The notes: generated by a model not told the origin, from the sequence alone. Counted from the stretch's first letter, positions 50,597 to 60,305 are shown. The stretch: DNA of 64,000 nucleotides from Ferrovibrio sp041906005 (GCF_041906005.1 NZ_JAYRJY010000003.1:1-64000), one strand, 5' to 3'. Translations and numbers: made by a program.

Positions 50597-51661
50597 GTGA
50601 ACCTGTTTGAACGCTATCTGACGCTCTGGGTCGGTCTATGCATCATCGCCGGAATTGCCCTCGGCCATTTTCTGCCGACGGCTTTCCAGGCTATCGGGTC
50701 GGCCGAGATCGCCAAGGTCAACCTGCCGGTCGCACTCCTGATTTGGCTGATGATCATTCCGATGCTGATGAAGATCGACTTTGCGGCCCTCGCTCGCGTA
50801 CGCGAACATTGGCGCGGCATCGGCGTCACCCTGTTCATCAACTGGGCAGTCAAGCCATTCTCCATGGCAGCCCTCGGCTGGCTCTTCATCAGTTGGCTAT
50901 TCCGGCCCTATCTTCCCGCCGATCAGATCGACAGCTATGTCGCCGGGCTGATTCTGCTGGCGGCGGCGCCCTGCACGGCCATGGTCTTCGTCTGGAGCAA
51001 TCTCTCCCAAGGCGAGCCGCATTTCACGCTGAGTCAGGTGGCGCTCAATGACACCATCATGGTTCTCGCCTTTGCACCCATTGTCGGGCTGCTCCTCGGC
51101 CTGTCAGCGATCACGGTGCCCTGGGATACCTTGCTGCTCTCGGTCGTCCTTTATATCGTCATTCCGGTAGCGATCGCCCAGTTGCTCCGCCGCGCTCTGC
51201 TCGGCACTGGCGGCGATCCGGCTCTGCAACGCATGTTGGCGGTGTTGCAGCCGATCTCGCTGCTGGCGCTCCTGACGACACTTGTCCTGCTGTTCGGTTT
51301 TCAGGGTGAGCAGATCATTGCACAGCCGGCAATCATCGCCTTGCTGGCAATCCCCATTCTCATCCAGGTCTATTTCAACGCCGGCCTTGCCTATCTCCTC
51401 AACCGATGGAGCGGCGAGGCGCATTGTGTGGCCGCACCTTCGGCGTTGATCGGAGCCAGCAATTTCTTCGAGCTTGCCGTGGCAACTGCCATCAGCCTGT
51501 TCGGCTTCCATTCAGGTGCCGCGCTGGCGACCGTCGTCGGCGTGTTGATTGAAGTGCCGGTGATGCTGTCGGTCGTCAAGATCGCCAATGCCAGCAAGAA
51601 TTGGTACGAATGCGGCCCGGCCGTGCGCCGGAATGCATCCGCGACCTTGACGCGAGGATAG
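50597..51661 (+). CDS. acr3: Arsenite efflux permease ACR3
   Basis: A 354-residue ACR3-family transporter with ten helices. The conserved Cys in APCTAMVFVWS (helix 4) and Glu in NFFELAVA (helix 9) needed for arsenite transport are present. I start at the GTG at 50597 (GGAAGA upstream); a TTG at 50582 is possible. Last gene of the operon; converges with the CitE-like gene 21 bases away. Confidence 0.9.
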   Translation: MNLFERYLTLWVGLCIIAGIALGHFLPTAFQAIGSAEIAKVNLPVALLIWLMIIPMLMKIDFAALARVREHWRGIGVTLFINWAVKPFSMAALGWLFISWLFRPYLPADQIDSYVAGLILLAAAPCTAMVFVWSNLSQGEPHFTLSQVALNDTIMVLAFAPIVGLLLGLSAITVPWDTLLLSVVLYIVIPVAIAQLLRRALLGTGGDPALQRMLAVLQPISLLALLTTLVLLFGFQGEQIIAQPAIIALLAIPILIQVYFNAGLAYLLNRWSGEAHCVAAPSALIGASNFFELAVATAISLFGFHSGAALATVVGVLIEVPVMLSVVKIANASKNWYECGPAVRRNASATLTRG

Positions 51662-51682
51662 CTGGAGCTTCGGCCCAACTGC

Positions 51683-52507
51683 TCAGCTGCGATCGCCGAA
51701 ATTGTATGAGAGAGAAACGATGCGGCGGGCCCGTTCCAGTACCGGCCGATCGATCATCATGCCATTCATCTGCACGGCACCGCCCTCGCCCGCCAATTCA
51801 ATGACTTGGCGCGCCCACGCCAGGGCCTGTTGATCGGGCAGGAAGGCCTTCAAGGCCGGCGCGATCTGACGTGGATGAATCATCAGCTTGCCACCAAATC
51901 CAAGCGAGATGGCCCGTTCGGCATCTGCCTGCACGACATCTGGATCATCCAGCACAGTGGTGACGCCGTCGATGGGCGCAGCGAGGCCGGCAAGTCGCGA
52001 CCTGAAGACGATTTCGCTGCGCGCCATCAGCAGTGAATCCCAGCTTGGATTGCAGCCAAGATCCACAGCGTAGTCCAGGGCGCCGAAGGCGACGATCGCC
52101 ACGCCCGAAGCGCCCATGATTTCCGGCAAACTCGCCAGGCCTGCTGCTGTTTCGATCAATGGAATGATTGGCACGATGCGGCCGAGCCCTTCATGGACGG
52201 CTCTCACATCGACCGCTCCATTCGTCTTTGGCAACATGATCGCCGAGAAGGGCACGCCGCCTAGAGCTGCCAAATCCTCATCGAAACACGGGGAATCGCA
52301 GGCATTGATGCGGACGATCACCGGCAGGCCACGAATGTCATGCCTGCTGAGGTTGGCCCGTGCCAAGGCTTTGTGATCCGGCGATACCGCATCTTCCAGA
52401 TCGAGGATCACCGCATCGGCACCACTTTGCGCGGCCTTGGCAAAGCGTTCCGGCCGGTCGCCCGGCACGAACAGGGGGACGATCGGGGGGTGGAAGTTGG
52501 CTACCAT
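51683..52507 (-). CDS. CitE-like CoA-ester lyase, candidate citramalyl-CoA lyase
   Basis: A 274-residue HpcH/HpaI (CitE) family lyase: FVPGDRPERFAKAAQSGAD, DLEDAVSPDHK, IMLPKTNG, IPLIETAAGL and the late SLGFGGKLMIHPRQI. The start at 52507 overlaps the hydratase stop by seven bases. Next to a mesaconyl/itaconyl-CoA hydratase the natural reaction is citramalyl-CoA to pyruvate and acetyl-CoA (RipC/Ccl role); malyl-CoA lyase is an alternative. Confidence 0.83.
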   Translation of the reverse strand: MVANFHPPIVPLFVPGDRPERFAKAAQSGADAVILDLEDAVSPDHKALARANLSRHDIRGLPVIVRINACDSPCFDEDLAALGGVPFSAIMLPKTNGAVDVRAVHEGLGRIVPIIPLIETAAGLASLPEIMGASGVAIVAFGALDYAVDLGCNPSWDSLLMARSEIVFRSRLAGLAAPIDGVTTVLDDPDVVQADAERAISLGFGGKLMIHPRQIAPALKAFLPDQQALAWARQVIELAGEGGAVQMNGMMIDRPVLERARRIVSLSYNFGDRS

Positions 52508-53361
52508 TTGACCTCTCCCTGCATATTGATCGGACCACCCGGCACCTGCGTCAGGCAATCCGCCTTCTCCCCATCAAATACGGCCCTCACGTCGAACGCC
52601 CTGCCAGCCACCAGCGGCGCCAGGCCGCGATAGCTGAAATGGCGCGGCGGAGCCGGTCGCTGCGATGCCGCGAGATTGAGCATCAGGGTCGCCTGCATGG
52701 GCCCATGGACGACCAGCCCCGCATAGCCCTCAACGGTGGTCGCATAGGGTTGATCATAATGAATGCGGTGCCCGTTGAAGGTGATGGCGGAATAGCGGAA
52801 CAGCAGAGTTGTCGTCGGCTCGATCAGCCAGGATTCATGGCTTTCGCCACGGACCGGTTCTGCCTTTGCCATGGGAAGCGATGGTTCAAGTGACTTGGCG
52901 GCCGGCGACGGGGCCTCGCGGTAGACGATATTGTGCTGCTCCGAGATGGCAAGGCCGCGATCGGTGAAATATTCGTGCTGTACACCGACAAAGCACAGCG
53001 CACCGCTGCGGCCTTGCTTGAAATCGATGCTGGCAATGGTCGAGCGGCGGCGGACATGGTCACCGCTGCGCAATGGCGCCAGGAAATCGACATGACCGCC
53101 GGCCCACATGCGACGCGGCAGCGGCACAGGCGGCAGGAAGCCGCCTTTGGCCGGATGGCCATCAGGACCTAAATCACCGGCAGGTGCCAGGAACGGCGAC
53201 AGGCACCAGTGAAAGCCAAGCGGCACTTCCTGGCCCGGCAGCTTGGCGAGATGAGGATCGAATGTCACCCGGTACTCGTCCAAGAGGCGCGGGGTGATGA
53301 TGTCCGTTTCCTCGACGGATCTGCCGATCCAGGGCGTGAAATCAATGCTGTCCAATGACAT
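52501..53361 (-). CDS. MaoC-like mesaconyl-C4-CoA/itaconyl-CoA hydratase
   Basis: A 286-residue double-hotdog protein with an N-terminal FAS1-type dehydratase half and a C-terminal MaoC half; the catalytic segment is FRYSAITFNGHRIHYDQPYA and VVHGPMQATLML, where Asp/His of the hydratase site are expected. This composition is that of mesaconyl-C4-CoA hydratase and itaconyl-CoA hydratase (RipB/Ich). Placed between an acyl-CoA dehydrogenase and the CitE-like lyase. Confidence 0.83.
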   Translation of the reverse strand: MSLDSIDFTPWIGRSVEETDIITPRLLDEYRVTFDPHLAKLPGQEVPLGFHWCLSPFLAPAGDLGPDGHPAKGGFLPPVPLPRRMWAGGHVDFLAPLRSGDHVRRRSTIASIDFKQGRSGALCFVGVQHEYFTDRGLAISEQHNIVYREAPSPAAKSLEPSLPMAKAEPVRGESHESWLIEPTTTLLFRYSAITFNGHRIHYDQPYATTVEGYAGLVVHGPMQATLMLNLAASQRPAPPRHFSYRGLAPLVAGRAFDVRAVFDGEKADCLTQVPGGPINMQGEVKW

Positions 53362-53382
53362 GTCGGTACGCCCCCATACTTC

Positions 53383-54543
53383 TCAGAACGACCGCGGCAA
53401 TTGCAGCACATGTTCCGAGAGATAAGAGAGGATGAGATTCGTTGAAATCGGCGCCACCTGATAGAGCCGGGTTTCGCGGAACTTGCGCTCGACATCGTAC
53501 TCCTCGGCAAAGCCGAAGCCGCCGAAAGTCTGGATGCAAGCGTTGGCTGCCTCAAACGAGGCATCTGCCGCCAACATCTTGGCCATATTGGCTTCGGCGC
53601 CGCAATTGGCACCGGTTTCATAGAGGCGGATGCCCTCATGAACCATCAATTCGGCCGCCCGCATATTGGCGTAGGCACGCGCCAGCGGGAATTGAATGCC
53701 CTGGTTCTGACCGATCGGCCGGCCAAAGAGAGTGCGCTCCCGCGCATAGGCGGTCGCCTTGTCGAGGAACCACTTGGCGTCGCCGACGCATTCGGCTGCA
53801 ATCAGCAGGCGCTCGGCGTTCATACCGGAAAGAATGTAGCGGAATCCTTTCCCTTCCTCACCCACCAGATTGGCGGCGGGCACGCGGACATTGTCGAAGA
53901 AGACTTCGGTGGTCGAATGATTCATCATCGTGCGGATCGGGCGGATCGTCAGGCCCTGCTGCCGCGCCGTGCGCATATCGAGGATGAAGACCGAGAGCCC
54001 TTCCGTGCGCTTTTCCACCTTGTCCTTTGGCGTCGTCCGCGCCAGCAGCAGCATCAGATCGGAATACTCGGCGCGGCTGGTCCAGATCTTCTGGCCGTTG
54101 ATGACATAGTGGTCACCGTCGCGGACGGCGGTCGTGCGCAGGGAGGTGGTGTCCGATCCGCTGGTCGGCTCCGTCACGCCAAAGGCCTGCAATCGCAATT
54201 CACCCGCTGCGATGGGCGGCAGATAGGCCGCCTTCTGCGCGTCCGACCCGTGCCGCAGGACGGTTCCCATGATGTACATCTGCGCGTGACATGTGGCGCC
54301 ATTGCAGCCAGCGTGCTGGATTTCTTCCAGAATTGCTGCCGCTGCGGATAGTGGCAGGCCAGCACCGCCGAACTCCTCCGGAATGAGCGCTGCCAGAAAG
54401 CCAGATTCCGTCAGGGCGCCGATGAATTCCTTCGGATAGGCCGCGTCGCGATCCAAACGGCGCCAGTATTCGCCCGGGAACTGTTCGCACAGCTTGCGGA
54501 CCGAAGCGCGAATGTCACTGTGATTTACTTCGTTCTGTACCAA
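53383..54543 (-). CDS. Acyl-CoA dehydrogenase
   Basis: A 386-residue acyl-CoA dehydrogenase: FGVTEPTSGSDTTSLRTTA (FAD/substrate loop), INGQKIWTSRAEYSDL, the arginine of ERTLFGRPIGQNQGIQF and the C-terminal IQTFGGFGFAEEYDVERKF with the probable catalytic Glu. No ATG is in place and a TTG at 54543 is the likely start. In this cluster it could oxidise methylsuccinyl-CoA-like esters to mesaconyl-CoA (inference). Confidence 0.85.
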   Translation of the reverse strand: MVQNEVNHSDIRASVRKLCEQFPGEYWRRLDRDAAYPKEFIGALTESGFLAALIPEEFGGAGLPLSAAAAILEEIQHAGCNGATCHAQMYIMGTVLRHGSDAQKAAYLPPIAAGELRLQAFGVTEPTSGSDTTSLRTTAVRDGDHYVINGQKIWTSRAEYSDLMLLLARTTPKDKVEKRTEGLSVFILDMRTARQQGLTIRPIRTMMNHSTTEVFFDNVRVPAANLVGEEGKGFRYILSGMNAERLLIAAECVGDAKWFLDKATAYARERTLFGRPIGQNQGIQFPLARAYANMRAAELMVHEGIRLYETGANCGAEANMAKMLAADASFEAANACIQTFGGFGFAEEYDVERKFRETRLYQVAPISTNLILSYLSEHVLQLPRSF

Positions 54544-54589
54544 GAGAGAGACCCTTTGAATGTGCGGCCGTTAACGAGAAAGCGGCGGT

Positions 54590-55900
54590 CTAAACGATCA
54601 ATTCCTCCAACCTCAGTTGCCGGACAGGGCGATCGTCGACCAATCCGAACACCGCTCCGATGAAGGCCTCGGCCTGCGCCGTGGAAATGTCGGCCGTCTC
54701 CATCAGGCCCAACGCCTTCTCCTTGAGATCAGCTGGCGTGACCGGATTGCCCGGATCACCTTTGCATTCGCGACGCGCCGTCCGCAGGCGCTGGCCATCC
54801 GTCGTTTCGACGCTGACAATGGTGCCCCAGGAATCCGGATAGGCAGCATCGACCTGCGCATCGGCATGCAACGTCACGCGATTGCGCAGATCCTTGACCG
54901 AGTCACGGCCGGCAGGTTCGAAAGATGACGGATCGACCTTGCCGGTCGCCAGGGCAATCGCCACGCAATGCTGAAGGGAAAATCGGGCGCCGTAAGGTTC
55001 GGTCGGCTCCGGGCGATCGCAGACATCAATGGCCGCCTGATAGGTCCCAACCTCAATCCGTGCCAGTTCTCGCCCGCCGATTTCGTGGTGGAGAGCAATG
55101 GCGGCGTCGATCGTGGGGTGCGTATGCCGACAGCAGGGCCAGGGCTTGATCGAAGTCTGCACCAATTGCCAATCCGCCGCCGGATCACGCAGCACTGCAT
55201 CCGGATCCGGATCGGAGCACAGACCCTTGAAGAACCCCTTCTCACCTTCAAGAATGCGGGCCGGTCCGGTAAACCCCTCTTTCGCCAGCCGCGCGGCCAT
55301 CAATCCGGCTTGGGCGCCGCGCGCGGTATGGAGATGCTTGCTCATCGCACCGGCGGCGAGGAATTCCCACAAACCGGCGGATTGGGTTCCGGCATTGCCG
55401 AGCGCCCAGACGGTCTGCTCGCGGTTGAGGTCGGCCAGTTGCGCCACGGCCATCGCCGACCCGAAGGGGCCACAGGTCGCCGTATTGTGCCAGACGCGGT
55501 AATGCTCCTTCCCGACCGCCATGCCGATTCGGCAACAGGCTTCATAGCCCGCAAGGATTGCTTGCAGAAATGCCCGCCCGTTCATGTCCGAGAGATGCGC
55601 ATAGGCCCAGGCCGCCGGTATGACGACGCTGCCCGGATGCGTCACCGACGCGCGATGGAGGTCGTCCATCTCCAGGATATGCGACACGCCGCCCAGATAG
55701 AATGACATCTTGTCGACATCATCGAGCCGAAGTGGCGAGACCTTGGCGAGGATTTTGGCCGGCACCGAATTGCGCGCGCCGATAGCGCAGGCCAGTGTAT
55801 CGAGGACGAACAAGGCCGCCTGGTCGAGATCGCGAGGCTTGATCGGCTTGCTCCTGATCAAGTCGACAAGGCCTTCCGTCAGGGTCATTGCGTCGCTCAT
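54590..55900 (-). CDS. MmgE/PrpD-family protein
   Basis: A 436-residue MmgE/PrpD protein: LDTLACAIGARNS, FYLGGVSHILEMDDLHRASV, HPGSVVIPAAWA and CCRHTHPTIDAAIALH. The family contains 2-methylcitrate dehydratase (PrpD) and cis-aconitate decarboxylase, which makes itaconate. Beside CoA-transferase, hydratase and lyase genes suited to itaconate it may act on a tricarboxylic or branched dicarboxylic acid. Start overlaps the CaiB stop (4 bases). Confidence 0.82.
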   Translation of the reverse strand: MSDAMTLTEGLVDLIRSKPIKPRDLDQAALFVLDTLACAIGARNSVPAKILAKVSPLRLDDVDKMSFYLGGVSHILEMDDLHRASVTHPGSVVIPAAWAYAHLSDMNGRAFLQAILAGYEACCRIGMAVGKEHYRVWHNTATCGPFGSAMAVAQLADLNREQTVWALGNAGTQSAGLWEFLAAGAMSKHLHTARGAQAGLMAARLAKEGFTGPARILEGEKGFFKGLCSDPDPDAVLRDPAADWQLVQTSIKPWPCCRHTHPTIDAAIALHHEIGGRELARIEVGTYQAAIDVCDRPEPTEPYGARFSLQHCVAIALATGKVDPSSFEPAGRDSVKDLRNRVTLHADAQVDAAYPDSWGTIVSVETTDGQRLRTARRECKGDPGNPVTPADLKEKALGLMETADISTAQAEAFIGAVFGLVDDRPVRQLRLEELIV

Positions 55901-57060
55901 GATACGTTCGCCACAGCAGCCGGGGTAAACTCGCGCCGCAAGGGCAAATCGTGCTCGCCCAGTTCCGGCACACGGCCCAACACCGGCCTGCCACCGTCCA
56001 CGATCACAGGTGGCGCCAGCACTTCGACCTCGCCGGCCGGTGTCGCAATAGACAGGAAGGTGGCGCTTTCATGCTTCAGCAGATCGCCCATAGTCGAGAC
56101 CATGCCGAAGGCGATCTTCGCTTCCGCCAACTTCTTCGTCACATGCTCGGCCGATTGCTGCGACAGGGTCTCCTGGATGCGGCTATCAAGCTCCGTCCGG
56201 TTGCACACGCGCTTGACGTTGCTGTCAAAGCGATCGTCCCGGTAGAGCGCTTCATCCCCCAGCACCTCAAGGCAAAACGTCTTCCACTCCCGCTCGCTCT
56301 GAATCGACAGCAGGATGTTACCGTTCTGCAGATGGAAGCTGCCATATGGTGCGATCGATGGATGCGCCAGACCAAGACGCGACGGTTCGCGTCCGCCATA
56401 GCGTCGGGTGAGATAAGGCACATTCATATAGTCGGCGATCGTGTCGAACAGCGACACCTGCAAATGCGATCCCTGACCGGTATGGCCACGCTTGATCAGC
56501 GCTTCGAGGATCGCGGCATAGGCAGCCTGTCCCGTGGTGATATCGCAGATCGAAATGCCGACACGGCTGGGGCCGGAAAGATCCGTGCCGGTAACATAAG
56601 CGAGGCCCACTTCAGCCTGCACCAGCAGATCATAGGCCTTTCTGAAATAGCTCGGCGTGCCCGGCGCGTAGCCACTGACGTCGCAGACGATCAGGCGCGG
56701 AAAGCGTGTACGCAGATCCTTGCTGCCAAGGCCTAACCGGTCGGTGGCACCGGGCGCCAAGTTCTGAATGAAGATATCCGCCTTGGCGATCATCGCCTCG
56801 ACCAGAGCCAGATCCTCGGCCTTGGTGAGGTCGACGCGGCAGGATTCCTTGCCACGGTTCATCCAGACAAAATACGAAGACTGGCCCAACGCATAATCGT
56901 CATAGCCGCGCGCGAAATCACCTTCGGGCCGTTCCAGCTTGATTACCCGCGCACCGGCATCCGCCAGGCGCGAGGTCGCAATCGGGGCTGCCACCGCCTG
57001 TTCCAGCGCAACAACAAGTACGTCTTTCAGAGCGTGAGTCATAAGAGATCCGGCTACCAT
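55897..57060 (-). CDS. CaiB/BaiF family III CoA-transferase
   Basis: A 387-residue class III CoA-transferase: LEQAVAAPIATSRLADAGAR, VIKLERPEGDFAR, the FVWMNRGKESCRVDL stretch and AYDLLVQAEVGLAYVTG with the family's catalytic Asp. I start at 57060 (AGGAG six bases upstream) rather than 57099. First gene of the CoA-ester operon; would activate the acid (itaconate, mesaconate or related) as its CoA ester. Confidence 0.86.
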   Translation of the reverse strand: MVAGSLMTHALKDVLVVALEQAVAAPIATSRLADAGARVIKLERPEGDFARGYDDYALGQSSYFVWMNRGKESCRVDLTKAEDLALVEAMIAKADIFIQNLAPGATDRLGLGSKDLRTRFPRLIVCDVSGYAPGTPSYFRKAYDLLVQAEVGLAYVTGTDLSGPSRVGISICDITTGQAAYAAILEALIKRGHTGQGSHLQVSLFDTIADYMNVPYLTRRYGGREPSRLGLAHPSIAPYGSFHLQNGNILLSIQSEREWKTFCLEVLGDEALYRDDRFDSNVKRVCNRTELDSRIQETLSQQSAEHVTKKLAEAKIAFGMVSTMGDLLKHESATFLSIATPAGEVEVLAPPVIVDGGRPVLGRVPELGEHDLPLRREFTPAAVANVS

Positions 57061-57324
57061 TTTCGCTCCTGAAACTCGCTGATCCGCCCATGAAGTCAAA
57101 TAGGATTTCGCGATAAAACATATATGGAAACGTTAACTCGATAGGTTCTGAGCTGCACCCAGCGCCATAGCGCCCTGCTCTAGCAGGCATAGCAATTTGT
57201 TCATTGTCGCCACGCGCGGATGCGGTCCATTCTGTCGCTCGTCTGTTACGACCAACAAGCATCGAGACAGGTCCGGCAGCGTGGATGCGCCGCGGCAACT
57301 GCTTCGATCATCGAGGAAACATCC

Positions 57325-58758
57325 ATGAAACAACACTTCATCAACGGCACCAGCCTTGCCAGCGCCGATGGCGACAGCATGCCGGTCCTGGCACCTGCGA
57401 CCGGAGAGATCATCGAAACCATCAGCTGCGGCAAAGCCACCGATGTCGACCGTGCCGTCGCTGCCGCACGGGGCGCGTTCGACGGCCCCTGGGGCCGCCT
57501 GACCGCAACCGAACGCGGTCGTCTTCTCACGCGCCTGGGCGTGCGCATTCTTGACCATCTCGATGAACTCGCCCGGACCGAGGCGACAGATACCGGCAAA
57601 CCGATGACGACGGCGCGCGTTGATATCGAGACGACGGCTCGCTATTTCGAGTTCTACGGCACTGCCGCCGACAAGGTGCATGGCGAGGTCATTCCGTTCA
57701 TGGCCGGCTATACGGTGACGGTGGTTCATGAGCCCTTTGGCGTCACCGGGCATATCCTGCCCTGGAACTATCCGGCGCAGATGTTCGGGCGCTCGCTGGC
57801 ACCGTCGCTCGCGATGGGCAACGCGGTTGTGCTGAAACCGGCCGAAGACGGGTGCCTTTCGGCACTGCGTATTGCGGAATTGGCGACCGAGATCGGGTTT
57901 CCGGATGGCAGCATCAATATCGTGACCGGACGCGGCAGCGAGGCAGGCGCGGCACTTGCCGGTCATCCCGGCATCGGCTTCCTCTCCTTCACCGGGTCGC
58001 CCGAAATCGGCCGGCTGGTACAGCAGGCGGCCGCCAACAACTATGTGCCCTGCACTTTGGAACTGGGTGGCAAATCGCCCCAGATCGTCTTCGAAGATGC
58101 CGATTTCGACGCTGCGATCCCAGTCGTCTGCAAGGCCATCGTGCAGAATACCGGCCAGACCTGTTCGGCCGGCAGCCGAGTACTGGTGCAAGAGAGCATC
58201 TACGACCGCTTCATAAGCGCACTCGCCGAGAGGTTCGCACAATTGCGCGCCGGCACGCCGGAAATGGATCTCGACTGCGGACCCGTCATCAATGCCAGGC
58301 AGCAGCAGCGCGTCCAGCGCTTCATCGACCTCGCCCGCCAGGACGGCATCGCCGTGATCGCTGAGGGCAGCATCGCCGCTGACGCGCCCAAGGGTGGTTT
58401 CTACATCAAACCGACCTTGTTCGGCCCGGTGCCGAGGGCCAATCGTCTGGCCTGCGATGAAGTATTCGGTCCGGTCCTCGCCGCCCTGCCGTTCAAGGAT
58501 GAGGCTGATGCGGTGGCTCTTGCCAACGGCACCGATTATGGCCTCCTCGCCGGCGTTTGGACTCGCGATGGTGGCCGCCAGCAGCGCATGGCCAGGAAAA
58601 TCCGCGCCGGCCAGGTCTATATCAACGGCTATGGTGCCGGTGGTGGTGTCGAGCTTCCCTTCGGCGGTACCGGCAAGAGCGGTCATGGTCGCGAGAAGGG
58701 CTTCCTGGCGCTGCACGAATTCGCAGCGACCAAGACGATCGTCAATCGGCACGGCTGA
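57325..58758 (+). CDS. NAD(P)-dependent aldehyde dehydrogenase
   Basis: A 477-residue non-acylating aldehyde dehydrogenase: GHILPWNYPAQMFGRSLAPS, the general-base Glu in LELGGKSPQIV and catalytic Cys in NTGQTCSAGSRV. GAGGAAA precedes the ATG at 57325; the frame from 57220 is longer without support. Divergent from the CoA-ester operon and ends in a shared terminator. Semialdehyde or betaine-aldehyde-type substrates are possible. Confidence 0.86.
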   Translation: MKQHFINGTSLASADGDSMPVLAPATGEIIETISCGKATDVDRAVAAARGAFDGPWGRLTATERGRLLTRLGVRILDHLDELARTEATDTGKPMTTARVDIETTARYFEFYGTAADKVHGEVIPFMAGYTVTVVHEPFGVTGHILPWNYPAQMFGRSLAPSLAMGNAVVLKPAEDGCLSALRIAELATEIGFPDGSINIVTGRGSEAGAALAGHPGIGFLSFTGSPEIGRLVQQAAANNYVPCTLELGGKSPQIVFEDADFDAAIPVVCKAIVQNTGQTCSAGSRVLVQESIYDRFISALAERFAQLRAGTPEMDLDCGPVINARQQQRVQRFIDLARQDGIAVIAEGSIAADAPKGGFYIKPTLFGPVPRANRLACDEVFGPVLAALPFKDEADAVALANGTDYGLLAGVWTRDGGRQQRMARKIRAGQVYINGYGAGGGVELPFGGTGKSGHGREKGFLALHEFAATKTIVNRHG

Positions 58759-58768
58759 GCCATGGCGC

Positions 58769-58793
58769 GGGAGCGGCCGGATGTGCCGCTCCC
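58769..58793. terminator. Bidirectional hairpin between convergent genes
   Basis: GGGAGCGGC (58769-58777) and GCCGCTCCC (58785-58793) form a 9-bp stem with a 7-base loop in the 41-base gap between the aldehyde dehydrogenase (+) and ABC ATPase (-) stops. Confidence 0.7.
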
Positions 58794-58799
58794 CCTTCA

Positions 58800-60305
58800 T
58801 CAGTGCACCGCGGCATACATGATGTTTTCTTCAGTCGCTTCCTCAACGGCGAATTCCTCCACGATGCGGCCCTGGCGCGACACGAGGATGCGGTCCGCCA
58901 GATTGAGGATTTCCGGCAGATAAGACGAAATCACGACGACGGCGATGCCCGATTCCGCGAGATCCTTGATGATCTGGTGAAGTTCGGCAATCGCACCCAC
59001 ATCGACACCGCGCGTCGGTTCATCAAAGATGACGACGCGCGGCTTTTGCACCAGCGAGCGGGCAATCACCACTTTCTGCTGATTTCCGCCGGAGAGTTCG
59101 ATGACCCGGGCCGAACTGTCGATCGCCCGCACTTTCAGGGTCGTTGTCCATTCCTTGGCAAGATTGAGCATTTCTGAGCGGCTGACGATCATGCTTTTGT
59201 TGAGGTCTGCGGACAGCAGGCTCGTATAGATGTTCTCAGCAATCGACATGGTTTCGAAGAAACCTTCGATTTTGCGATCTTCAGTCACATAGACGATGCC
59301 ACTTTTGACCGCCGGGCGCGGCACACGGAAACGCACGGCCTTGCCGTCCAGCCGCACCTCTCCGCCATGAAACAGGTCGCGCTTGACGACACCGGCGATG
59401 ATCTTGGCCGTTTCCGTACGGCCCGAACCGATAAGACCGAAGATGCCGGTGATCTGCCCGCTATAGATGGAGAAGGAGGTGTTGCGCACCATCCGCCCCA
59501 TCGACAGGTTCTGGATGCTCAACACCTTGCGGCCATAGGGACGCGCCTGCCGCTTGCCTGCGCCGCCACCATAGAGTTCGTCGGACAAAGTGCGTCCGAC
59601 CATGGCGCGAATGATCATGTCGCGGTCGAATTTCTTGGCATCATCGGTAATGATATGCTGCCCGTCGCGCAGAATGGTGATGCGGTCAGAGATCGCCAAC
59701 GCCTCTTCCAGCGCATGGGAAATGAAGATGATCGAGACGCCGCTCTTCTTCAGGCGGTCGACCAGCGCGAAGAAATGGTGTTTCTCCTCCGGCGTCAATG
59801 TTGCCGTCGGTTCATCGAAGATGATGACCTTGGCCTTGTGATGAACGGCACGGGCGATTTCGACCATCTGCTTCTGCGCCGCACCCAGCGCTGAGACGTT
59901 CATGGTCGGATCGACGGCGAAGTTCAGCGATTGCAGAAATTGCTGCGCCGCGATGTAAATGCCGCGCAATCTGTTGAGAAACTTCTCATTCCCCAGATAG
60001 ATATTCTGCGCTACGGTCAATGAGGGAATGAGGCTCGTTTCCTGGAACACCATGGCAATGCCGTGGCGGAGTGCTTCGGCAGGGTTGGCGAAGGAAACAG
60101 CCCGGCCGCCGAACATCATCTCGCCTCTGGTGATCTCGGTGACGCCGGCGATCATCTTGGTGAGGGTCGATTTCCCCGCGCCGTTCTCACCAAGAAGCGC
60201 GTGCACCTCGCCCGGCATCAGTGAAAAGCTCACGTCCCGCAGGGCTGGAACACCATGGTATTCCTTGGAGACAGCCTTCATCTCAAGCAATGGCTGCATG
60301 TTCAT
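58800..60305 (-). CDS. Ribose-type ABC importer ATPase (two ATPase domains)
   Basis: A 501-residue RbsA/MglA-type protein with two ABC domains. First: Walker A GENGAGKSTLTKMIAG and Walker B VIIFDEPTATLTPEE. Second: GLIGSGRTETAKIIAG in place of Walker A (GSGRTE, the usual degenerate form), signature LSGGNQQKVVIARSL and VIFDEPTRGVDVG. The start at 60305 overlaps the SMP-30 gene stop (ATGA). Confidence 0.87.
   Translation of the reverse strand: MNMQPLLEMKAVSKEYHGVPALRDVSFSLMPGEVHALLGENGAGKSTLTKMIAGVTEITRGEMMFGGRAVSFANPAEALRHGIAMVFQETSLIPSLTVAQNIYLGNEKFLNRLRGIYIAAQQFLQSLNFAVDPTMNVSALGAAQKQMVEIARAVHHKAKVIIFDEPTATLTPEEKHHFFALVDRLKKSGVSIIFISHALEEALAISDRITILRDGQHIITDDAKKFDRDMIIRAMVGRTLSDELYGGGAGKRQARPYGRKVLSIQNLSMGRMVRNTSFSIYSGQITGIFGLIGSGRTETAKIIAGVVKRDLFHGGEVRLDGKAVRFRVPRPAVKSGIVYVTEDRKIEGFFETMSIAENIYTSLLSADLNKSMIVSRSEMLNLAKEWTTTLKVRAIDSSARVIELSGGNQQKVVIARSLVQKPRVVIFDEPTRGVDVGAIAELHQIIKDLAESGIAVVVISSYLPEILNLADRILVSRQGRIVEEFAVEEATEENIMYAAVH

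Noticed and set aside
57133..58800. 555-codon minus-strand open frame opposite the aldehyde dehydrogenase
   Set aside because: Antisense to a canonical aldehyde dehydrogenase with catalytic Cys and Glu; no recognisable domain.
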